A stretch of DNA of 43,774 nucleotides from Treponema sp. GTDB taxonomy: Bacteria > Spirochaetota > Spirochaetia > Treponematales > Treponemataceae. The position numbers and the translations under genes were made by a program. Of the stretch, positions 26,859 to 38,241 are shown piece after piece. The notes beneath the pieces are model-generated. The model was not told the origin of the DNA and did no database searches. It saw only the letters and a program-made list of their open reading frames with translations. The number at the start of each line of letters is the position of its first letter. Position 1 is the stretch's first letter. Location of the stretch: positions 1 to 43,774 of the forward strand of contig SHOL01000002.1 in NCBI GenBank assembly GCA_004294945.1. The letters run 5' to 3'.

Positions 26859-28046
26859 TTACGCGATAACCTCTGTTACCTGACCTGAAGCAACAGTGCG
26901 TCCGCCTTCGCGAACTGCAAGCTTGAGTCCTTTTTCCATAGCAATCGGATGAATAAGCTCACCAAGAATCTTGGTGTTATCACCAGGCTTAACCATGTCA
27001 ACACCGGCCGGAAGATTGATGGTTCCGGTAATGTCGGTAGTTCGGAAATAGAACTGAGGGCGATAACCCGAGAAGAACGGACTATGTCGGCCGCCTTCTT
27101 CCTTGGAAAGAACATAAATCTGGGCTTCGAATTTGGTATGAGGAGTGATCGTACCAGGCTTGGCAAGAACCTGACCGCGCTCAACCGCCTTCTTTTCAAT
27201 ACCACGGAGCAGAAGACCAACGTTATCTCCAGCCATACCGGAATCAAGAAGCTTGTTGAACATTTCAATACCGGTGATAACAGTCTTGACAGTCGGACGA
27301 ATACCGACGATTTCAACTTCTTCGTTAAGATTGACCACACCGCGCTCGATACGACCGGTAACAACAGTTCCGCGTCCGGAAATGGTGAAGATATCTTCAA
27401 CAGGCATCAGGAAGGGCTTGTCCTGGGCACGATCCGGATCTTTGAAGTAGGTATCCATAGTGTCAAGAAGATCCTGAATGCACTTGGTGTCTTCAGGACC
27501 AGCGCCATCAGCGAGAGCCTTGAACGCGGATCCCTTAATGATCGGAGTTTCGCGAGGGAAGCCGTAGGAAGCGAGAACGTCGCGAATTTCTTCCTCAACG
27601 AGTTCCATGAGATCGGGATCATCAAGAAGATCAACTTTGTTCATGAAAACAACGATCGAAGGAACACCTACCTGACGGGCAAGAAGAATATGTTCACGAG
27701 TCTGGGGCATAACCGAGTCGGGAGCGGAAACAACAAGAATCGCACCGTCCATCTGCGCTGCACCGGTGATCATGTTCTTGATATAGTCAGCGTGTCCCGG
27801 GCAGTCGATATGAGCATAGTGTCTCTTTTCTGACTGATACTCCATGTGTCGGGTATTGATTGTAATACCACGTGCCTTTTCTTCCGGCGCGTTATCGATT
27901 TCATCGTACTTGAGAAGCTTGTCGCCGTACTTTTTCGCGCAATAGCTGGTAATTGCCGCGGAAAGAGTAGTCTTACCATGGTCAACGTGACCGATGGTAC
28001 CAACGTTCATGTGAGGCTTAGTTCGTTCGAACTTTTCCTTTGCCAT
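26859..28046 (-). CDS. tuf: Elongation factor Tu
   Basis: GTPase that brings aminoacyl-tRNA to the ribosome, 395 residues. Motifs: GHVDHGKTT near 19-27 (P-loop), DCPGH, NKVD, and the C-terminal beta-barrel stretch [13 protein letters not shown]. The ATG at 28046 has AGGAGG upstream. It has its own promoter and heads the ribosomal cluster; fusA, which usually precedes it after rpsG, is absent. Because the next genes lie on the same strand within 90 bases, tuf transcription probably reads into rpsJ. Confidence 0.98.
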   Translation of the reverse strand: MAKEKFERTKPHMNVGTIGHVDHGKTTLSAAITSYCAKKYGDKLLKYDEIDNAPEEKARGITINTRHMEYQSEKRHYAHIDCPGHADYIKNMITGAAQMDGAILVVSAPDSVMPQTREHILLARQVGVPSIVVFMNKVDLLDDPDLMELVEEEIRDVLASYGFPRETPIIKGSAFKALADGAGPEDTKCIQDLLDTMDTYFKDPDRAQDKPFLMPVEDIFTISGRGTVVTGRIERGVVNLNEEVEIVGIRPTVKTVITGIEMFNKLLDSGMAGDNVGLLLRGIEKKAVERGQVLAKPGTITPHTKFEAQIYVLSKEEGGRHSPFFSGYRPQFYFRTTDITGTINLPAGVDMVKPGDNTKILGELIHPIAMEKGLKLAVREGGRTVASGQVTEVIA

Positions 28047-28094
28047 TTGATCCTCCTGAAAGATTATAGGCAAGCAATAAAAAATATTTCTCGC

Positions 28095-28123
28095 ATTATA
28101 CGTAAACCTGCTCTCTTTTACAA
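28095..28123 (-). promoter_or_regulatory. Promoter for tuf and the S10-spc-alpha cluster
   Basis: Minus-strand -35 TTGTAA (28118-28123; 4 of 6) and perfect -10 TATAAT (28095-28100) with a 17-base spacer, about 50 bases before the tuf start. Confidence 0.68.
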
Positions 28124-28613
28124 GATTGCGGGCTACTGCCAATACCAAGCGTAAACAGTACATCAAAAAGAGGACAGTGTGATTGAGTATGATTCAGACG
28201 GGAACACGCAGCCCAAAAGCATAGTGTTTTTTTTGCGACGTTGCTGTCCATATTGTATTGCGGACAGTTTTGGCCGGAACCACCTGATCATCACAGCATG
28301 CCGCTGATGACTGGTTTGGTATCCTGTAGAGCCATCGGGTTTTATACCCGCACGGAAAACCAACTGCTCACACAGTCAGCTCATCCGATCCATAAGCCCC
28401 TGATACCTTCTATTATATATTTCAATACACCAACGGCGCATGAACTACGGACATCAAGGGCTGCGCAATCCTGCCGATTAAACGGTTTTACGGTCGCGCC
28501 CTGGACTCTCAAAGAACACCGAAGAAACGCCCTTTCAGGCAGAATACTTCAAGTACTCTCTGTTTATACATTTTTGAATACTTTTCGTCAAGCATACAGA
28601 GGCTCTGAGCAAG
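28124..28613. other. Gene-free stretch with several stem-loops and an isolated -10 element
   Basis: No convincing coding frame, tRNA or rRNA was found between the tuf promoter and the rpsG terminator. Inverted repeats lie at 28244-28267 (ctgtcc/ggacag), 28289-28309 (catcacagc/gctgatg) and a nested pair at 28316-28363 (outer ttggtatcc/ggaaaaccaa, inner cgggt/acccg). On the minus strand TATAAT occurs at 28412-28417, upstream of all three, with no good -35. A small structured RNA of about 150-240 bases is possible. I could not match it to 4.5S, 6S, tmRNA or RNase P RNA by eye. Confidence 0.4.
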
Positions 28614-28640
28614 AAAAAACCTCCGTTTCCGGAGGTTTTT
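28614..28640 (-). terminator. Terminator after rpsG
   Basis: Stem aaaacctccg/cggaggtttt with a 4-base loop and a T-rich tail on the minus strand; symmetrical enough to work in both directions. It ends the rpsL-rpsG unit. Confidence 0.85.
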
Positions 28641-28700
28641 ACACTCTGCAAATTGATTCTAGCTTCAAAAGATACCAGAGAAAATGCAAAGCATTTCTCT

Positions 28701-29171
28701 TTACCACCGATAATGGGCAAAGGCCTTATTGGCGTCTGCCATTTTATGAGTGTCTTCCTTCTTCTTGTATGCAGAACCGGTATTGTTGAAGGCATCAACC
28801 AGTTCAGCTGCAAGACGTTCTGCCATCTCGTGACCGCTTCTTGAACGAGCCGCGTTAATTATCCAGCGCATTCCCAGAGCTTCCCTGCGAGACTCGCGGA
28901 TTTCGATCGGAACCTGATAAGTAGCTCCTCCAACGCGACGAGACTTTACTTCAACCATCGGCTTTACGTTATCAAGAGCTTTCAAAAAAACTTCAAGAGG
29001 CTCTTTGTCAGTTTTGCCCTTAATCTTATCAAGAGCATCGTACATAATCCGGGTGCTGGTGGCTTTCTGACCGCTCAACATCATCCGCCTGACGAACTTT
29101 GAAATGACAACACTGTGATACCGTGCATCAGGGGCAACAGGCCGGTCGATTGTTTTATTTTTTCTTCCCAT
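28701..29171 (-). CDS. rpsG: 30S ribosomal protein S7
   Basis: Head assembly protein, 156 residues. YHSVVISKFVRRMMLSGQKA, VKSRRVGGATYQVPIEIRES and AYKKKEDTHKMADANKAFAH are typical. It follows rpsL by 14 bases and ends its operon at a terminator, with no fusA downstream. Confidence 0.97.
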   Translation of the reverse strand: MGRKNKTIDRPVAPDARYHSVVISKFVRRMMLSGQKATSTRIMYDALDKIKGKTDKEPLEVFLKALDNVKPMVEVKSRRVGGATYQVPIEIRESRREALGMRWIINAARSRSGHEMAERLAAELVDAFNNTGSAYKKKEDTHKMADANKAFAHYRW

Positions 29172-29185
29172 TTTACCGTCCCTCC

Positions 29186-29560
29186 TTATGCTTTCGGGCG
29201 CTTGGCGCCGTATTTTGAACGACTGCGCTTTCGATCGGCAACACCAAGAGTATCTTTTGTTCCGCGAATGATATGGTAGCGTACACCAGGAAGATCCTTG
29301 ACACGACCACCGCGAATCAGAACAACCGAGTGTTCCTGAAGATTATGACCAATACCAGGAATATACGCAGTAACTTCGATTCCATTGCTCAAGCGGACAC
29401 GAGCGACCTTTCTCAGAGCCGAGTTCGGTTTCTTCGGGGTAACAGTCATAACACGGGTGCAAACACCGCGCTTTTGGGGACTGGCTTCAAGAGCCGGACT
29501 CTTTGTCCGGATAACAACAGCCTTACGACCCTGCTTTATAAGTTGGTTTATTGTAGGCAT
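29186..29560 (-). CDS. rpsL: 30S ribosomal protein S12
   Basis: Decoding-centre protein, 124 residues. [20 protein letters not shown] and [20 protein letters not shown] carry the lysines equivalent to E. coli Lys43 and Lys88, so the classical streptomycin-resistance positions look wild type. Confidence 0.97.
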   Translation of the reverse strand: MPTINQLIKQGRKAVVIRTKSPALEASPQKRGVCTRVMTVTPKKPNSALRKVARVRLSNGIEVTAYIPGIGHNLQEHSVVLIRGGRVKDLPGVRYHIIRGTKDTLGVADRKRSRSKYGAKRPKA

Positions 29561-29621
29561 TCGCCTTTACTCCTATTTTTATCCGGGCAGCACCCCGGAT
29601 GTATTAAACAAAACTCTGGTA

Positions 29622-29651
29622 AGAATACCTTCTATACCGATTTAAAGTCAA
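29622..29651 (-). promoter_or_regulatory. Probable promoter for rpsL-rpsG
   Basis: Minus-strand -35 TTGACT (29646-29651) directly after the rpoC hairpin, and -10 TATTCT (29622-29627) with an 18-base spacer. The -10 is weak. Confidence 0.42.
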
Positions 29652-29653
29652 TA

Positions 29654-29693
29654 ACACGCATTGCCGGCTTGGACACAAGCCGGCAATGCGTGT
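29654..29693 (-). terminator. Strong hairpin right after rpoC
   Basis: Perfect 17-bp arms with a 6-base loop, starting at the rpoC stop. Only a weak T-rich stretch follows, so it could be a terminator, attenuator or 3'-end stabiliser. Confidence 0.65.
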
Positions 29694-32600
29694 CAATCAT
29701 TTTCATCCGGATCGAAGTCTGAATCCTCCTCGATCGTTTCAGTTGCCTTTTCAAGCTTCCGTCGTTCAAGAATTTCATTCATCTGGAGATCAAGATCACC
29801 CTTTTCTTTGTCAAAAAGTTTGACATTTCGATACGTTTTGATACCGGTACCGGCAGGAATCAGATGTCCGATAACCACATTTTCCTTCAATCCTCTCAAG
29901 CTGTCGCTCGCCCCGGCAATAGCCGCATTCGTAAGGACACGCGTTGTCTCCTGAAAGGAAGCAGCGGAAATAAAAGAATCAATATTCAGCGAAGCTTTTG
30001 TAATTCCCTGGAACATTGGTCGGGCTATTGCCGGTTGACCGCCTTCGTTAATAACCCTGCTGTTCTCTTCATGGAATTTATATTTATCAACCTGTTGACC
30101 AAAGATGAATCGAGTATCGCCGACTGCGACAATCTCAACCTTCCTGAGCATCTGTCGAACAATAACGCCAATATGCTTGTCGTTGATCGAAACACCCTGC
30201 AGGCGGTACACTTGCTGAATTTCGTCCATAAGGTAATTTTGGAGCGCATTCTCGCCTGATACAGCAAGAATGTCGTGAGGATTGTATGCACCGTCACACA
30301 ATTTTTCTCCCGATTCAACGGTATCACCGTCACGAACAAGCAAGCGCTTGGTCATCGGAACGAGATGCTTGAATTCCTTGCCATACTGATCGCGAACAAT
30401 AAGCACGCGTTTTCCCTTCAGGATTCCCTTGAACGAAACAGTTCCGGAAATCTGGGCAAGAACAGCAGGATATTTTGGTTTTCGAGCTTCAAACAGCTCT
30501 GATACACGGGGAAGACCTCCAGTGATATCTTTTGTTTTAGCCGATTCCTTGAGTATTTTTGCGATCGTAGTTCCCGCCTTAACGTGAACCTTGTCTTCAA
30601 CAAGAAGATATGCACCGCCAGGAAGATAATACGACCCGATAGCATTACCGGATTCATCAGTGATCAAGATGCGCGGCTGTTTTGTTTCAAGCTGGAATTC
30701 GTTAATCCGCTTTTCAACTTTTCCGGTTTCTTCATCAAGCTCTTCGTTGAGCGTTGATCCCGGAATAATATCTTCATAATGAACGTATCCATCATACTCG
30801 GAAATAATCGGTTCCGAGAACGGATCGAAGGTCGCAATGGTCTGTTGCGTATCAACAAAATCGCCAGCCTTGACAACCACTTCAGAACCGTTTCGGATTT
30901 CGAATTTCTGATCCTGCGAAACAAGGTATATTTTATTGCCCCGAACGGCGACATAGGCAATCTCAACAGCGGGAATTTCATCGTTTCCGCGTTTAATGAC
31001 CGCTTCGCCTCTAAGAACTCGCTGCCCATCTACAACGAGCACCTTGTCTTTTGCTGCAACTTCATACGCATGAACAACCTTGTTAACTGTCAGCCATCCC
31101 TTTCGGGTGAACAGCCAGTTACCGTTTTCAAGTTCTACATGAGTGCCGGCTATATCCTTGATGATAACCGGGTACTTGAGAAGAATTCTATTCTCTTCAC
31201 TGACCTTCGTCGCAGCACCACCAACATGGAACGTACGCATCGTAAGCTGGGTTCCAGGCTGACCGATCGACTGAGCTGCAATAATACCGACCGCTTCACC
31301 GATTTCGATAATCTTGTTGTGAGCCAGATTTCTTCCATAGCATTTTACGCAGACGCCATGTTTGGATTCACAGGTAAGCACGGTGCGGAGCTTGACAGTT
31401 TCGACGCCGGCCTGTTCAATCTCCAGGGACTTGTCGTCTGTTACGAATTCGTTGACATCAATAATAATATCATGTGTGATCGGATGCACGACGCGCTCCA
31501 GCGTATAGCGTCCGGTTATTCTGGAGGACAACGATTCTACGACATCATCTCCTTCTTTGATTGCAGAATACTCGATACCATTGATAGTACCGCAATCTTC
31601 TTCATTGACTACAACATCCTGGGCAATATCGACCAGTCGGCGGGTCAGGTAACCGGCGTCGGCTGTTTTGAGCGCAGTATCGGCAAGACCTTTTCGGGCA
31701 CCGTTCGTCGAGATGAAGAACTCGATAACATTCAGTCCTTCCTTGAAGTTCGACCGGATCGGAAGTTCAATAATGTCTCCATTCGGTTTTGCCATAAGAC
31801 CGCGCATACCTGCAAGCTGGCGAATCTGATTTCTGCTGCCACGAGCTCCAGAGGTCGCCATCATATATATGGTATTAAAGCCATCTTGATCGCCTTCAAG
31901 AGTCTTCATCATGATATTGGTAAGATCTTCGTTCGTTTTCGACCAGACTTCGACAACACGGTTATAGCGCTCGTCTTGTGTAATATGGCCCTGCTGGTAC
32001 TGTTTCTGGATAGCCTCGACTTCCTTGTTGGCTTTCTCGATCATTTCCTGCTTTTCAGGAGGAACAAGAATATCATCCATGCTCAGCGTTGCGCCGAAGA
32101 AGGTAGCATACTTGTAACCGGTGGCTTTGAGCTGATCGAGCATCTGAACGGTAAGCCACGGCCCATGAGCCTTATGAACAGATTCGATGAGCTTGCGGAT
32201 CTGCTTGTCATCGAGCGTGATGTTTGTAAAAGGGACGCCATCGGGCATCGCTTCATTGAACACAAGACGACCCGGAGTTGTTTCGACAACCTCACCACGA
32301 TACTCGACCTTGATAAGAGACTGCCAGCCAAGGGCGCCTGTTTCGGCAGCCATCATTACTTCGTTGTAGTCGCTGTAGCGCCGTCCGGTCCCCTTCCCAT
32401 TCGGTTTGATCTTGGTAAGATAATACAATCCAAGAACCATATCTTGCGAAGGGTATACGATAGATTTTCCGTTAGCGGGGTCAAGAAGGTTTCTGCTGGA
32501 AAGCATAAGCGTCCAGCATTCCATCTGCGCCGCCTGGGTCAGAGGAACGTGAACAGCCATCTGGTCGCCGTCGAAGTCGGCGTTAAACGCCTTACAGACG

Positions 32601-33922
32601 AGGGGATGCAGTCTGATCGCCTTGCCTTCTACCAGAACGGGCTCAAACGCCTGAATTCCGAGGCGATGGAGTGTCGGCGCACGGTTAAGCATTACCGGAT
32701 GTTCCCGAACGACATCGTCGAGGATAGCGAAAACCTCCGGAGACTCCTGTTCCACAAGCAGCTTGGCTTTCTTGATGTTGCCGACAATATCCTTATCGAC
32801 AATTTTTTTCATGATGAACGGCTTGAACAGTTCAAGCGCCATTTTAGTCGGAAGACCGCACTGCCAGAGCTTGAGCTCCGGACCGACAACGATAACGGAT
32901 CGACCAGAATAGTCTACACGCTTACCGAGCAGATTCTGCCGAAAACGCCCCTGTTTGCCCTTGAGCATATCCGAAATAGATTTAAGCGGACGATTCGAAG
33001 CACCTTTAATGACACGCTTGCGCTTGGAGTTATCGAAGAGCGCATCAACAGCTTCCTGAAGCATTCGTTTTTCGTTTCGGATAATGATATCGGGTGCATT
33101 AAGACTCATCAGCCTCTTGAGCCGGTTATTTCTGTTTATGACACGACGATACAGATCGTTGAGATCTGAAGTGGCAAAACGTCCGCCATCGAGCTGAACC
33201 ATCGGGCGCAGCTCTGGCGGAATAACCGGGATTACATCGAGAATCATCCAGGACGGCTTGTTTGTCGACGCGCGAAAGTTTTCTACGATTTCAATCCTCT
33301 TGAGCAAACGCTTATCGCTCTTTGGTCCCTTTTCGATCATCTTTGCGCGCAATTCTACCGCAAGTTCATCCAAATTCAGGTTTTCGAGCAGCGTCTTGAT
33401 CGCCTCGGCACCCATGCCCGCAGTAAAGGAACCGCCGTAGCGTTCCTGTGCTTCATGGAATTCTTCTTCGGTGAGAAGCTGATTCTTTTTCAGATCGGTA
33501 TCACCGGCATCGATAACAATATATTTCTCGTAATAGAGAATGGACCTGAGCGCAGCAACCTGAAGATCAAGAAGCAAGCCCATGCGACTGGGAACCGAAC
33601 GATAATACCAAATGTGAGAAACAGGAGCTGCAAGCTCGATATGTCCCATTCGTTCGCGGCGAACCTTAAAATGCGTAACTTCAACTCCGCAGCGGTCGCA
33701 AATAACTCCCTTGTAGCGGATTGACTTGAACTTTCCGCAATAACATTCCCACTCTTTAGTCGTTCCGAAAATTCGCTCGCAGAACAGACCATCCTTTTCC
33801 GGCCGCAGTGTTCGGTAGTTGATGGTCTCGGGCTTCTTGACTTCACCATAACTCCACGCACGAATGGTTTCAGGCGATGCAAGCTTTATATTAAGACTGT
33901 CAAAATCCTGCAATTCTCTCAT
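29693..33922 (-). CDS. rpoC: DNA-directed RNA polymerase subunit beta'
   Basis: Catalytic subunit, 1409 residues, full length. The N-terminal zinc site is Cys60, Cys62, Cys75, Cys78 (ECYCGKFK and ICDRCG). The active-site Mg loop [10 protein letters not shown] places Asp449, Asp451 and Asp453. The second zinc cluster is near [17 protein letters not shown]. The bridge-helix/trigger-loop segments [20 protein letters not shown] and [20 protein letters not shown] are intact. The ATG at 33922 is chosen for the GGGAGG upstream and the [18 protein letters not shown] start; an earlier in-frame ATG adds 19 atypical residues. It follows rpoB after 80 bases. Confidence 0.98.
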   Translation of the reverse strand: MRELQDFDSLNIKLASPETIRAWSYGEVKKPETINYRTLRPEKDGLFCERIFGTTKEWECYCGKFKSIRYKGVICDRCGVEVTHFKVRRERMGHIELAAPVSHIWYYRSVPSRMGLLLDLQVAALRSILYYEKYIVIDAGDTDLKKNQLLTEEEFHEAQERYGGSFTAGMGAEAIKTLLENLNLDELAVELRAKMIEKGPKSDKRLLKRIEIVENFRASTNKPSWMILDVIPVIPPELRPMVQLDGGRFATSDLNDLYRRVINRNNRLKRLMSLNAPDIIIRNEKRMLQEAVDALFDNSKRKRVIKGASNRPLKSISDMLKGKQGRFRQNLLGKRVDYSGRSVIVVGPELKLWQCGLPTKMALELFKPFIMKKIVDKDIVGNIKKAKLLVEQESPEVFAILDDVVREHPVMLNRAPTLHRLGIQAFEPVLVEGKAIRLHPLVCKAFNADFDGDQMAVHVPLTQAAQMECWTLMLSSRNLLDPANGKSIVYPSQDMVLGLYYLTKIKPNGKGTGRRYSDYNEVMMAAETGALGWQSLIKVEYRGEVVETTPGRLVFNEAMPDGVPFTNITLDDKQIRKLIESVHKAHGPWLTVQMLDQLKATGYKYATFFGATLSMDDILVPPEKQEMIEKANKEVEAIQKQYQQGHITQDERYNRVVEVWSKTNEDLTNIMMKTLEGDQDGFNTIYMMATSGARGSRNQIRQLAGMRGLMAKPNGDIIELPIRSNFKEGLNVIEFFISTNGARKGLADTALKTADAGYLTRRLVDIAQDVVVNEEDCGTINGIEYSAIKEGDDVVESLSSRITGRYTLERVVHPITHDIIIDVNEFVTDDKSLEIEQAGVETVKLRTVLTCESKHGVCVKCYGRNLAHNKIIEIGEAVGIIAAQSIGQPGTQLTMRTFHVGGAATKVSEENRILLKYPVIIKDIAGTHVELENGNWLFTRKGWLTVNKVVHAYEVAAKDKVLVVDGQRVLRGEAVIKRGNDEIPAVEIAYVAVRGNKIYLVSQDQKFEIRNGSEVVVKAGDFVDTQQTIATFDPFSEPIISEYDGYVHYEDIIPGSTLNEELDEETGKVEKRINEFQLETKQPRILITDESGNAIGSYYLPGGAYLLVEDKVHVKAGTTIAKILKESAKTKDITGGLPRVSELFEARKPKYPAVLAQISGTVSFKGILKGKRVLIVRDQYGKEFKHLVPMTKRLLVRDGDTVESGEKLCDGAYNPHDILAVSGENALQNYLMDEIQQVYRLQGVSINDKHIGVIVRQMLRKVEIVAVGDTRFIFGQQVDKYKFHEENSRVINEGGQPAIARPMFQGITKASLNIDSFISAASFQETTRVLTNAAIAGASDSLRGLKENVVIGHLIPAGTGIKTYRNVKLFDKEKGDLDLQMNEILERRKLEKATETIEEDSDFDPDEND

Positions 33923-34002
33923 CTTGTTTCCTCCCGGAATATCGAACCAAGAGCCGATATTCCGATATTTAGAATACAACCAGGGCTAATCGTTGTTGCA
34001 GA

Positions 34003-37000
34003 TCAGAAGTTTGATCCGGCCTTTTCGATCAACTCGGCATCGCGTTCAGTCAGCGGAATCTGCTTTCCTTTCGCGTCAAAAATGGTGAAATCAAGCGCGA
34101 GACCGCGCATTTCCTGAACAAGAACATTAAACGATTCGGGAATGCCTGCCGCGGTCGAGGGCTCGCCCTTTACGATCGATTCATAAATCTTTGAACGTCC
34201 GTTCATATCGTCGGACTTGATCGTCAAGAGTTCCTGGAGTGTATTGGCCGCACCATAGGCTTCCAGCGCCCATACTTCCATTTCGCCAAGACGCTGTCCG
34301 CCGAACTGAGCCTTGCCGCCAAGCGGTTGCTGAGTAACGAGCGAATACGGGCCTGTGGAACGCGCGTGCATCTTGTCGTCAACAAGGTGATGGAGTTTCA
34401 TGAAATAAATAACACCGACAAAGACAGGGTTATCAAAGGCGACACCCGTACGACCATCCCGAAGAGTTACCTTGGAATTGGCGGGGAAACCAGCTTCCGT
34501 AAGTTTTTCCTCGATCTGGGCATTAGACGGCGACTGGAATATGGGAGACTCGAACCAGGTATTCAAATGCGTGGCCGCAAGACCGAGTTCTGATTCCATG
34601 ATCTGCCCGATATTCATTCGGCTCGGAACACCGAGCGGGTTAAGACAAATATCGAGCGGAGTACCGTCTTCCATGTACGGCATATCTTCTTCCGGCAGGA
34701 TTCGGGCAACAATACCCTTATTTCCATGACGGCCGGCCATTTTATCGCCTTCACGAAGCTTGCGCTTGGTCGCTATTAACACTTTGACTACTTCGTCAAC
34801 GCCGGGGTTTAGATCATCACCTTCGGTTCTCTTTAGCCGCTGGACGTCAATAATCGTACCTTCAACACCATGCGGAACACGGAGAGACGAATCGCGGACT
34901 TCCTTTGCCTTTTCACCGAAGATCGAGTTGAGCAGCTTGAATTCCGGAGTAGTCTCGGTTTCGCTCTTCGGAGTGACTTTACCGATCAAAATGTCGCCGG
35001 ATCGAACCTTTGCGCCGATTCTGATAATACCTTCGGCATCGAGATTATCCAGGCTTTTTTCACTGGTGTTCGGAATATCGCGGGTTAGCTTTTCAGGGCC
35101 GAGTTTTGTTTCGCGAACTTCGGTTACAAATTCCTTTATATGGATGGAAGTAAACATATCTTCCTTGACCACGCGCTGGGAAATAAGAATCGCGTCTTCA
35201 TAATTGTAACCGTTCCACGGAACGAATCCGACCAGAATATTACGCCCCAGAGCGAGCTCTCCATGCCAGGTTGCCGGCCCATCGGCCAGTGGCGTACCCT
35301 TCTCGACCTTCTGACCGGGAAGAACAATAGGCCGCTGATGATAGCAGGTATCCTGGTTTGTTCTCTGATATTTCAGTAGCGGATACTCATCGCGGACAGA
35401 ATCATCCTTTACTCCGGAGGGTTTGATGACAACCTTGTCGGCTGCGACAAACTCAACTGTTCCAGGCCGTTTCGCCTTCACGAGAACCCCGGAATCATAG
35501 GCGCACTTGCTTTCCATTCCGGTACCAACGCGAGGTGGTTCGGGGAAGACCAGAGGAACAGCCTGTCGCTGCATGTTCGCACCCATGAGCGCACGGTTGG
35601 CATCGTCATGCTCAAGGAACGGGATTAATGACGCAGAAACAGAAATAATCTGCTTCGGAGAGACGTCCATGTACTGGACATCTTTCGGAGATCGGGTGAT
35701 GTAATCGCCATGACGCCGACAAGAAATCTGGTCAACGGCAAAGGTTCCATCTTCGTTAATTTCGGTAGACGCCTGTGCAATGTAGTATTTGTCTTCATCC
35801 ATTGCAGACAGATACTCGATTTCTCGAGTAATCATCCCATCTTTAAGCTTGACGTACGGGGCTTCCAGGAAGCCATAGTCATTAACACGGGTGTAATTGG
35901 CAAGAGACACAATAAGACCGATATTCGGACCTTCAGGAGTCTCAATCGGGCACATGCGTCCATAATGGGTATAATGAACGTCGCGAACCTCGAAACCGGC
36001 GCGGTCCCTGGAAAGACCGCCGGGACCCAGCGCATTGAGACGGCGCTTATGCGTGAGCTCGGCTAGCGGATTAACCTGATCCATAAACTGCGACAGCTGG
36101 CTGGAGCCAAAGAATTCCTTGATTGCCGCAACAATCGGTTTAATGGAAATAAGATCCTGCGGCTTGATCGTTTCGGTTTCCTTAAGGCTCATACGCTCTT
36201 TTGCAATGCGCTCCATTCGGGAGAAGGCAGTCTTAAGCGTATTGGTCATCAACTCGCCGACCGACCGGACACGACGGTTTCCGAGGTGATCGATATCGTC
36301 AATGGATTCGTCACCAACATACACCTTGATCAGGAACTTCATTGTAGCGATGATATCCTGCTTGACGAGAGTATAATCGGAAACAGGATCTGCGTAATCG
36401 AATTTTTTGTTGAGCTTGTAGCGGCCGACTCGTCCAAGATCGTATCTGCGTGACGAGAAGAACATGGACACCAGGTCTTTTTCGGCAGCTTCTACAGTTA
36501 TCGGCTCTCCCGGCATCAACACAGAGTATACGGCTGAAAGAGCGTCATCCTTCGAGGGTTCGTCGGACTCGGAATCCTTTCCGGAATACCTGATCTCTTC
36601 CCGTTCAAAACAATTGATGATCATTGGCGAGTTAAGAGAATCCGGATGCTCAAAGTTAATCACTTCGATTTCTGGAATTTTATTCATCATGAGTTCGTCA
36701 ATGTTGTGAGGATGCATCTTTTCACCGGCGCGATAGAGCTTTTTCTGCTCCCCGTTGTCGTCGGTAATGTACACTGCAGAAGCAAGTATTTTTCCTATAA
36801 GGTGTTCGCGTTTGTCGCGCGAATCCGACACTTTGACTTTTTCGGTGATGTAAAAACATCGAATAATATCTTCGCGCGTCTGATACCCGAGAGCCCGAAG
36901 AAACAGCGTTCCCAGAATACGTTTTTTTCGGTCGATCTTTGCGTACACCAGTTCTTTTTTCTGGTCAATCTCGAATTCAAGCCAGCTTCCCCGATACGGA

Positions 37001-37506
37001 ATGATTCGACTGGAATATATGCCTTTTTCATGACTGAAAATAACGCCCGGAGAGCGATGAATCTGCGAAACAACAACGCGTTCGGCACCATTGATAATAA
37101 AGGTACCACGATCGGTCATGAGCGGAATATCGCCCATATATATGTCTTTTTGACGGATTTCACCCGTCTCCTGAAAAATCAGATTAACACGGGCTTTGAG
37201 CGGTACCGAGTACGTCAAACCCTTCTGCTTGCACTCATATTCGGAAAACTTTATTCCTTCGTCATCGAGTTCGTAATAATCATACTCAAGAATCATGTCA
37301 CCGTTCGGGCTTTCGATCGGGAAAGTTGAGCGAAAAACATCTTCGAGACCGACTTCTTCATTCGAAGCAGCGGATGCGGATTTGTCTCGCTGAAGAAATT
37401 TCTCATATGATGAAAGCTGAATATCAATGAGGTCGGGCAAATCCATAAAATTCCGGATATTTTTGCCGATATACTGACGGTTGATCGCCTGGTTTCTTGC
37501 GAACAT
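34003..37506 (-). CDS. rpoB: DNA-directed RNA polymerase subunit beta
   Basis: Subunit forming the other jaw of the polymerase, 1167 residues from the ATG at 37506 behind an AGGGGG site. The rifampicin pocket reads [20 protein letters not shown] then [20 protein letters not shown]. Asn491 (codon 36034-36036) replaces E. coli Ser531. Asn at this place has been linked to the natural rifampicin resistance of spirochaetes. Conserved elements near the C-terminus ([40 protein letters not shown]) are intact. An attenuator-like terminator separates it from rplL. Confidence 0.98.
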   Translation of the reverse strand: MFARNQAINRQYIGKNIRNFMDLPDLIDIQLSSYEKFLQRDKSASAASNEEVGLEDVFRSTFPIESPNGDMILEYDYYELDDEGIKFSEYECKQKGLTYSVPLKARVNLIFQETGEIRQKDIYMGDIPLMTDRGTFIINGAERVVVSQIHRSPGVIFSHEKGIYSSRIIPYRGSWLEFEIDQKKELVYAKIDRKKRILGTLFLRALGYQTREDIIRCFYITEKVKVSDSRDKREHLIGKILASAVYITDDNGEQKKLYRAGEKMHPHNIDELMMNKIPEIEVINFEHPDSLNSPMIINCFEREEIRYSGKDSESDEPSKDDALSAVYSVLMPGEPITVEAAEKDLVSMFFSSRRYDLGRVGRYKLNKKFDYADPVSDYTLVKQDIIATMKFLIKVYVGDESIDDIDHLGNRRVRSVGELMTNTLKTAFSRMERIAKERMSLKETETIKPQDLISIKPIVAAIKEFFGSSQLSQFMDQVNPLAELTHKRRLNALGPGGLSRDRAGFEVRDVHYTHYGRMCPIETPEGPNIGLIVSLANYTRVNDYGFLEAPYVKLKDGMITREIEYLSAMDEDKYYIAQASTEINEDGTFAVDQISCRRHGDYITRSPKDVQYMDVSPKQIISVSASLIPFLEHDDANRALMGANMQRQAVPLVFPEPPRVGTGMESKCAYDSGVLVKAKRPGTVEFVAADKVVIKPSGVKDDSVRDEYPLLKYQRTNQDTCYHQRPIVLPGQKVEKGTPLADGPATWHGELALGRNILVGFVPWNGYNYEDAILISQRVVKEDMFTSIHIKEFVTEVRETKLGPEKLTRDIPNTSEKSLDNLDAEGIIRIGAKVRSGDILIGKVTPKSETETTPEFKLLNSIFGEKAKEVRDSSLRVPHGVEGTIIDVQRLKRTEGDDLNPGVDEVVKVLIATKRKLREGDKMAGRHGNKGIVARILPEEDMPYMEDGTPLDICLNPLGVPSRMNIGQIMESELGLAATHLNTWFESPIFQSPSNAQIEEKLTEAGFPANSKVTLRDGRTGVAFDNPVFVGVIYFMKLHHLVDDKMHARSTGPYSLVTQQPLGGKAQFGGQRLGEMEVWALEAYGAANTLQELLTIKSDDMNGRSKIYESIVKGEPSTAAGIPESFNVLVQEMRGLALDFTIFDAKGKQIPLTERDAELIEKAGSNF

Positions 37507-37612
37507 CCCATACCCCCTAAAACGGTTCAAGACTGAAAGCACGTCTGACTTGCGACGGCTACTACACTGTTACGGATACACAACCAAAGGTCGCTTACAT
37601 CCGCAGACTGCA

Positions 37613-37645
37613 AAAGGTTCCCGTGTTACAACAACGGGAACCTTT
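37613..37645 (-). promoter_or_regulatory. Second hairpin in the rplL-rpoB gap
   Basis: Perfect 12-bp stem (aaaggttcccgt/acgggaaccttt) with a 9-base loop and only a short T4 after it on the minus strand. Position suits an attenuator or RNase III-type processing site; the function is inferred. Confidence 0.55.
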
Positions 37646-37662
37646 CGAGAAAGAATCATATT

Positions 37663-37694
37663 AAAAAAACCGTCCAACCCAAAAGCCGGACGAC
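37663..37694 (-). terminator. Attenuator-like terminator after rplL
   Basis: CGTCC/GGACG stem followed by seven T on the minus strand, just after the rplL stop. No promoter could be read before rpoB, so partial read-through into rpoBC is likely, as in E. coli. Confidence 0.7.
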
Positions 37695-37704
37695 TGTGCC
37701 AGAA

Positions 37705-38091
37705 TCAGGCAATCTCGACCACACCACCGGCTGCGGTGATAGATTCCTTGATCTTGTTGGCTTCTTCCTTGGAAACATTCTCCTTGAGAGTCTTGGGTAC
37801 TCCTTCAACGAGATCCTTTGCTTCCTTAAGACCAAGACCGGTAATGGTACGAACTTCCTTGATGACGGAAATCTTCTTGTCGTCGGCGGCAAGAGCCTTG
37901 AGAGTTACAGTGAACTCGGTCTGCTCTTCGGCAGGAGCAGCGGCTGCAGCACCAGCACCAGCCATAACCGCAACAGGAGCAGCGGCGGTAACACCAAACT
38001 TCTCTTCCATTGCTTTTACAAGTTCGGAGACCTCAAGAACGGTCATCGAAGCGATTGCATCCAGAATCTGATCATTTGTCAAAGCTGCCAT
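37705..38091 (-). CDS. rplL: 50S ribosomal protein L7/L12
   Basis: Stalk protein that recruits GTPase factors, 128 residues. N-terminal dimerisation helix, an Ala-rich hinge ([17 protein letters not shown]) and the C-terminal domain with [20 protein letters not shown]. It follows rplJ after 150 bases. Confidence 0.97.
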   Translation of the reverse strand: MAALTNDQILDAIASMTVLEVSELVKAMEEKFGVTAAAPVAVMAGAGAAAAAPAEEQTEFTVTLKALAADDKKISVIKEVRTITGLGLKEAKDLVEGVPKTLKENVSKEEANKIKESITAAGGVVEIA

Positions 38092-38241
38092 ATTAACTTC
38101 TCCTTAAGTAAACTGTTTCGGTTCATACGAACCGCGATATCTGCGGAAATCACGTTCCACAGACCTTTCTTTTCGCGCGGCCAGTACGACAGCGCGGAAC
38201 GAAGACTAACTCCGTCCCTGAAGCCTGGACCGCGATAAAAA

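Noticed and set aside
28300-28400. Possible tRNA or 4.5S RNA
   Set aside because: No acceptor/T-loop pattern and no SRP-type GGAA loop with the conserved asymmetric bulge could be found.
28241-28789. A 182-residue plus-strand frame between tuf and rpsG
   Set aside because: It crosses the rpsG terminator and enters rpsG antisense, with low-quality composition. Treated as non-coding.
30779-33169. A 796-residue plus-strand frame
   Set aside because: It is wholly antisense to rpoC, has no family resemblance and follows from the codon pattern of the real gene.
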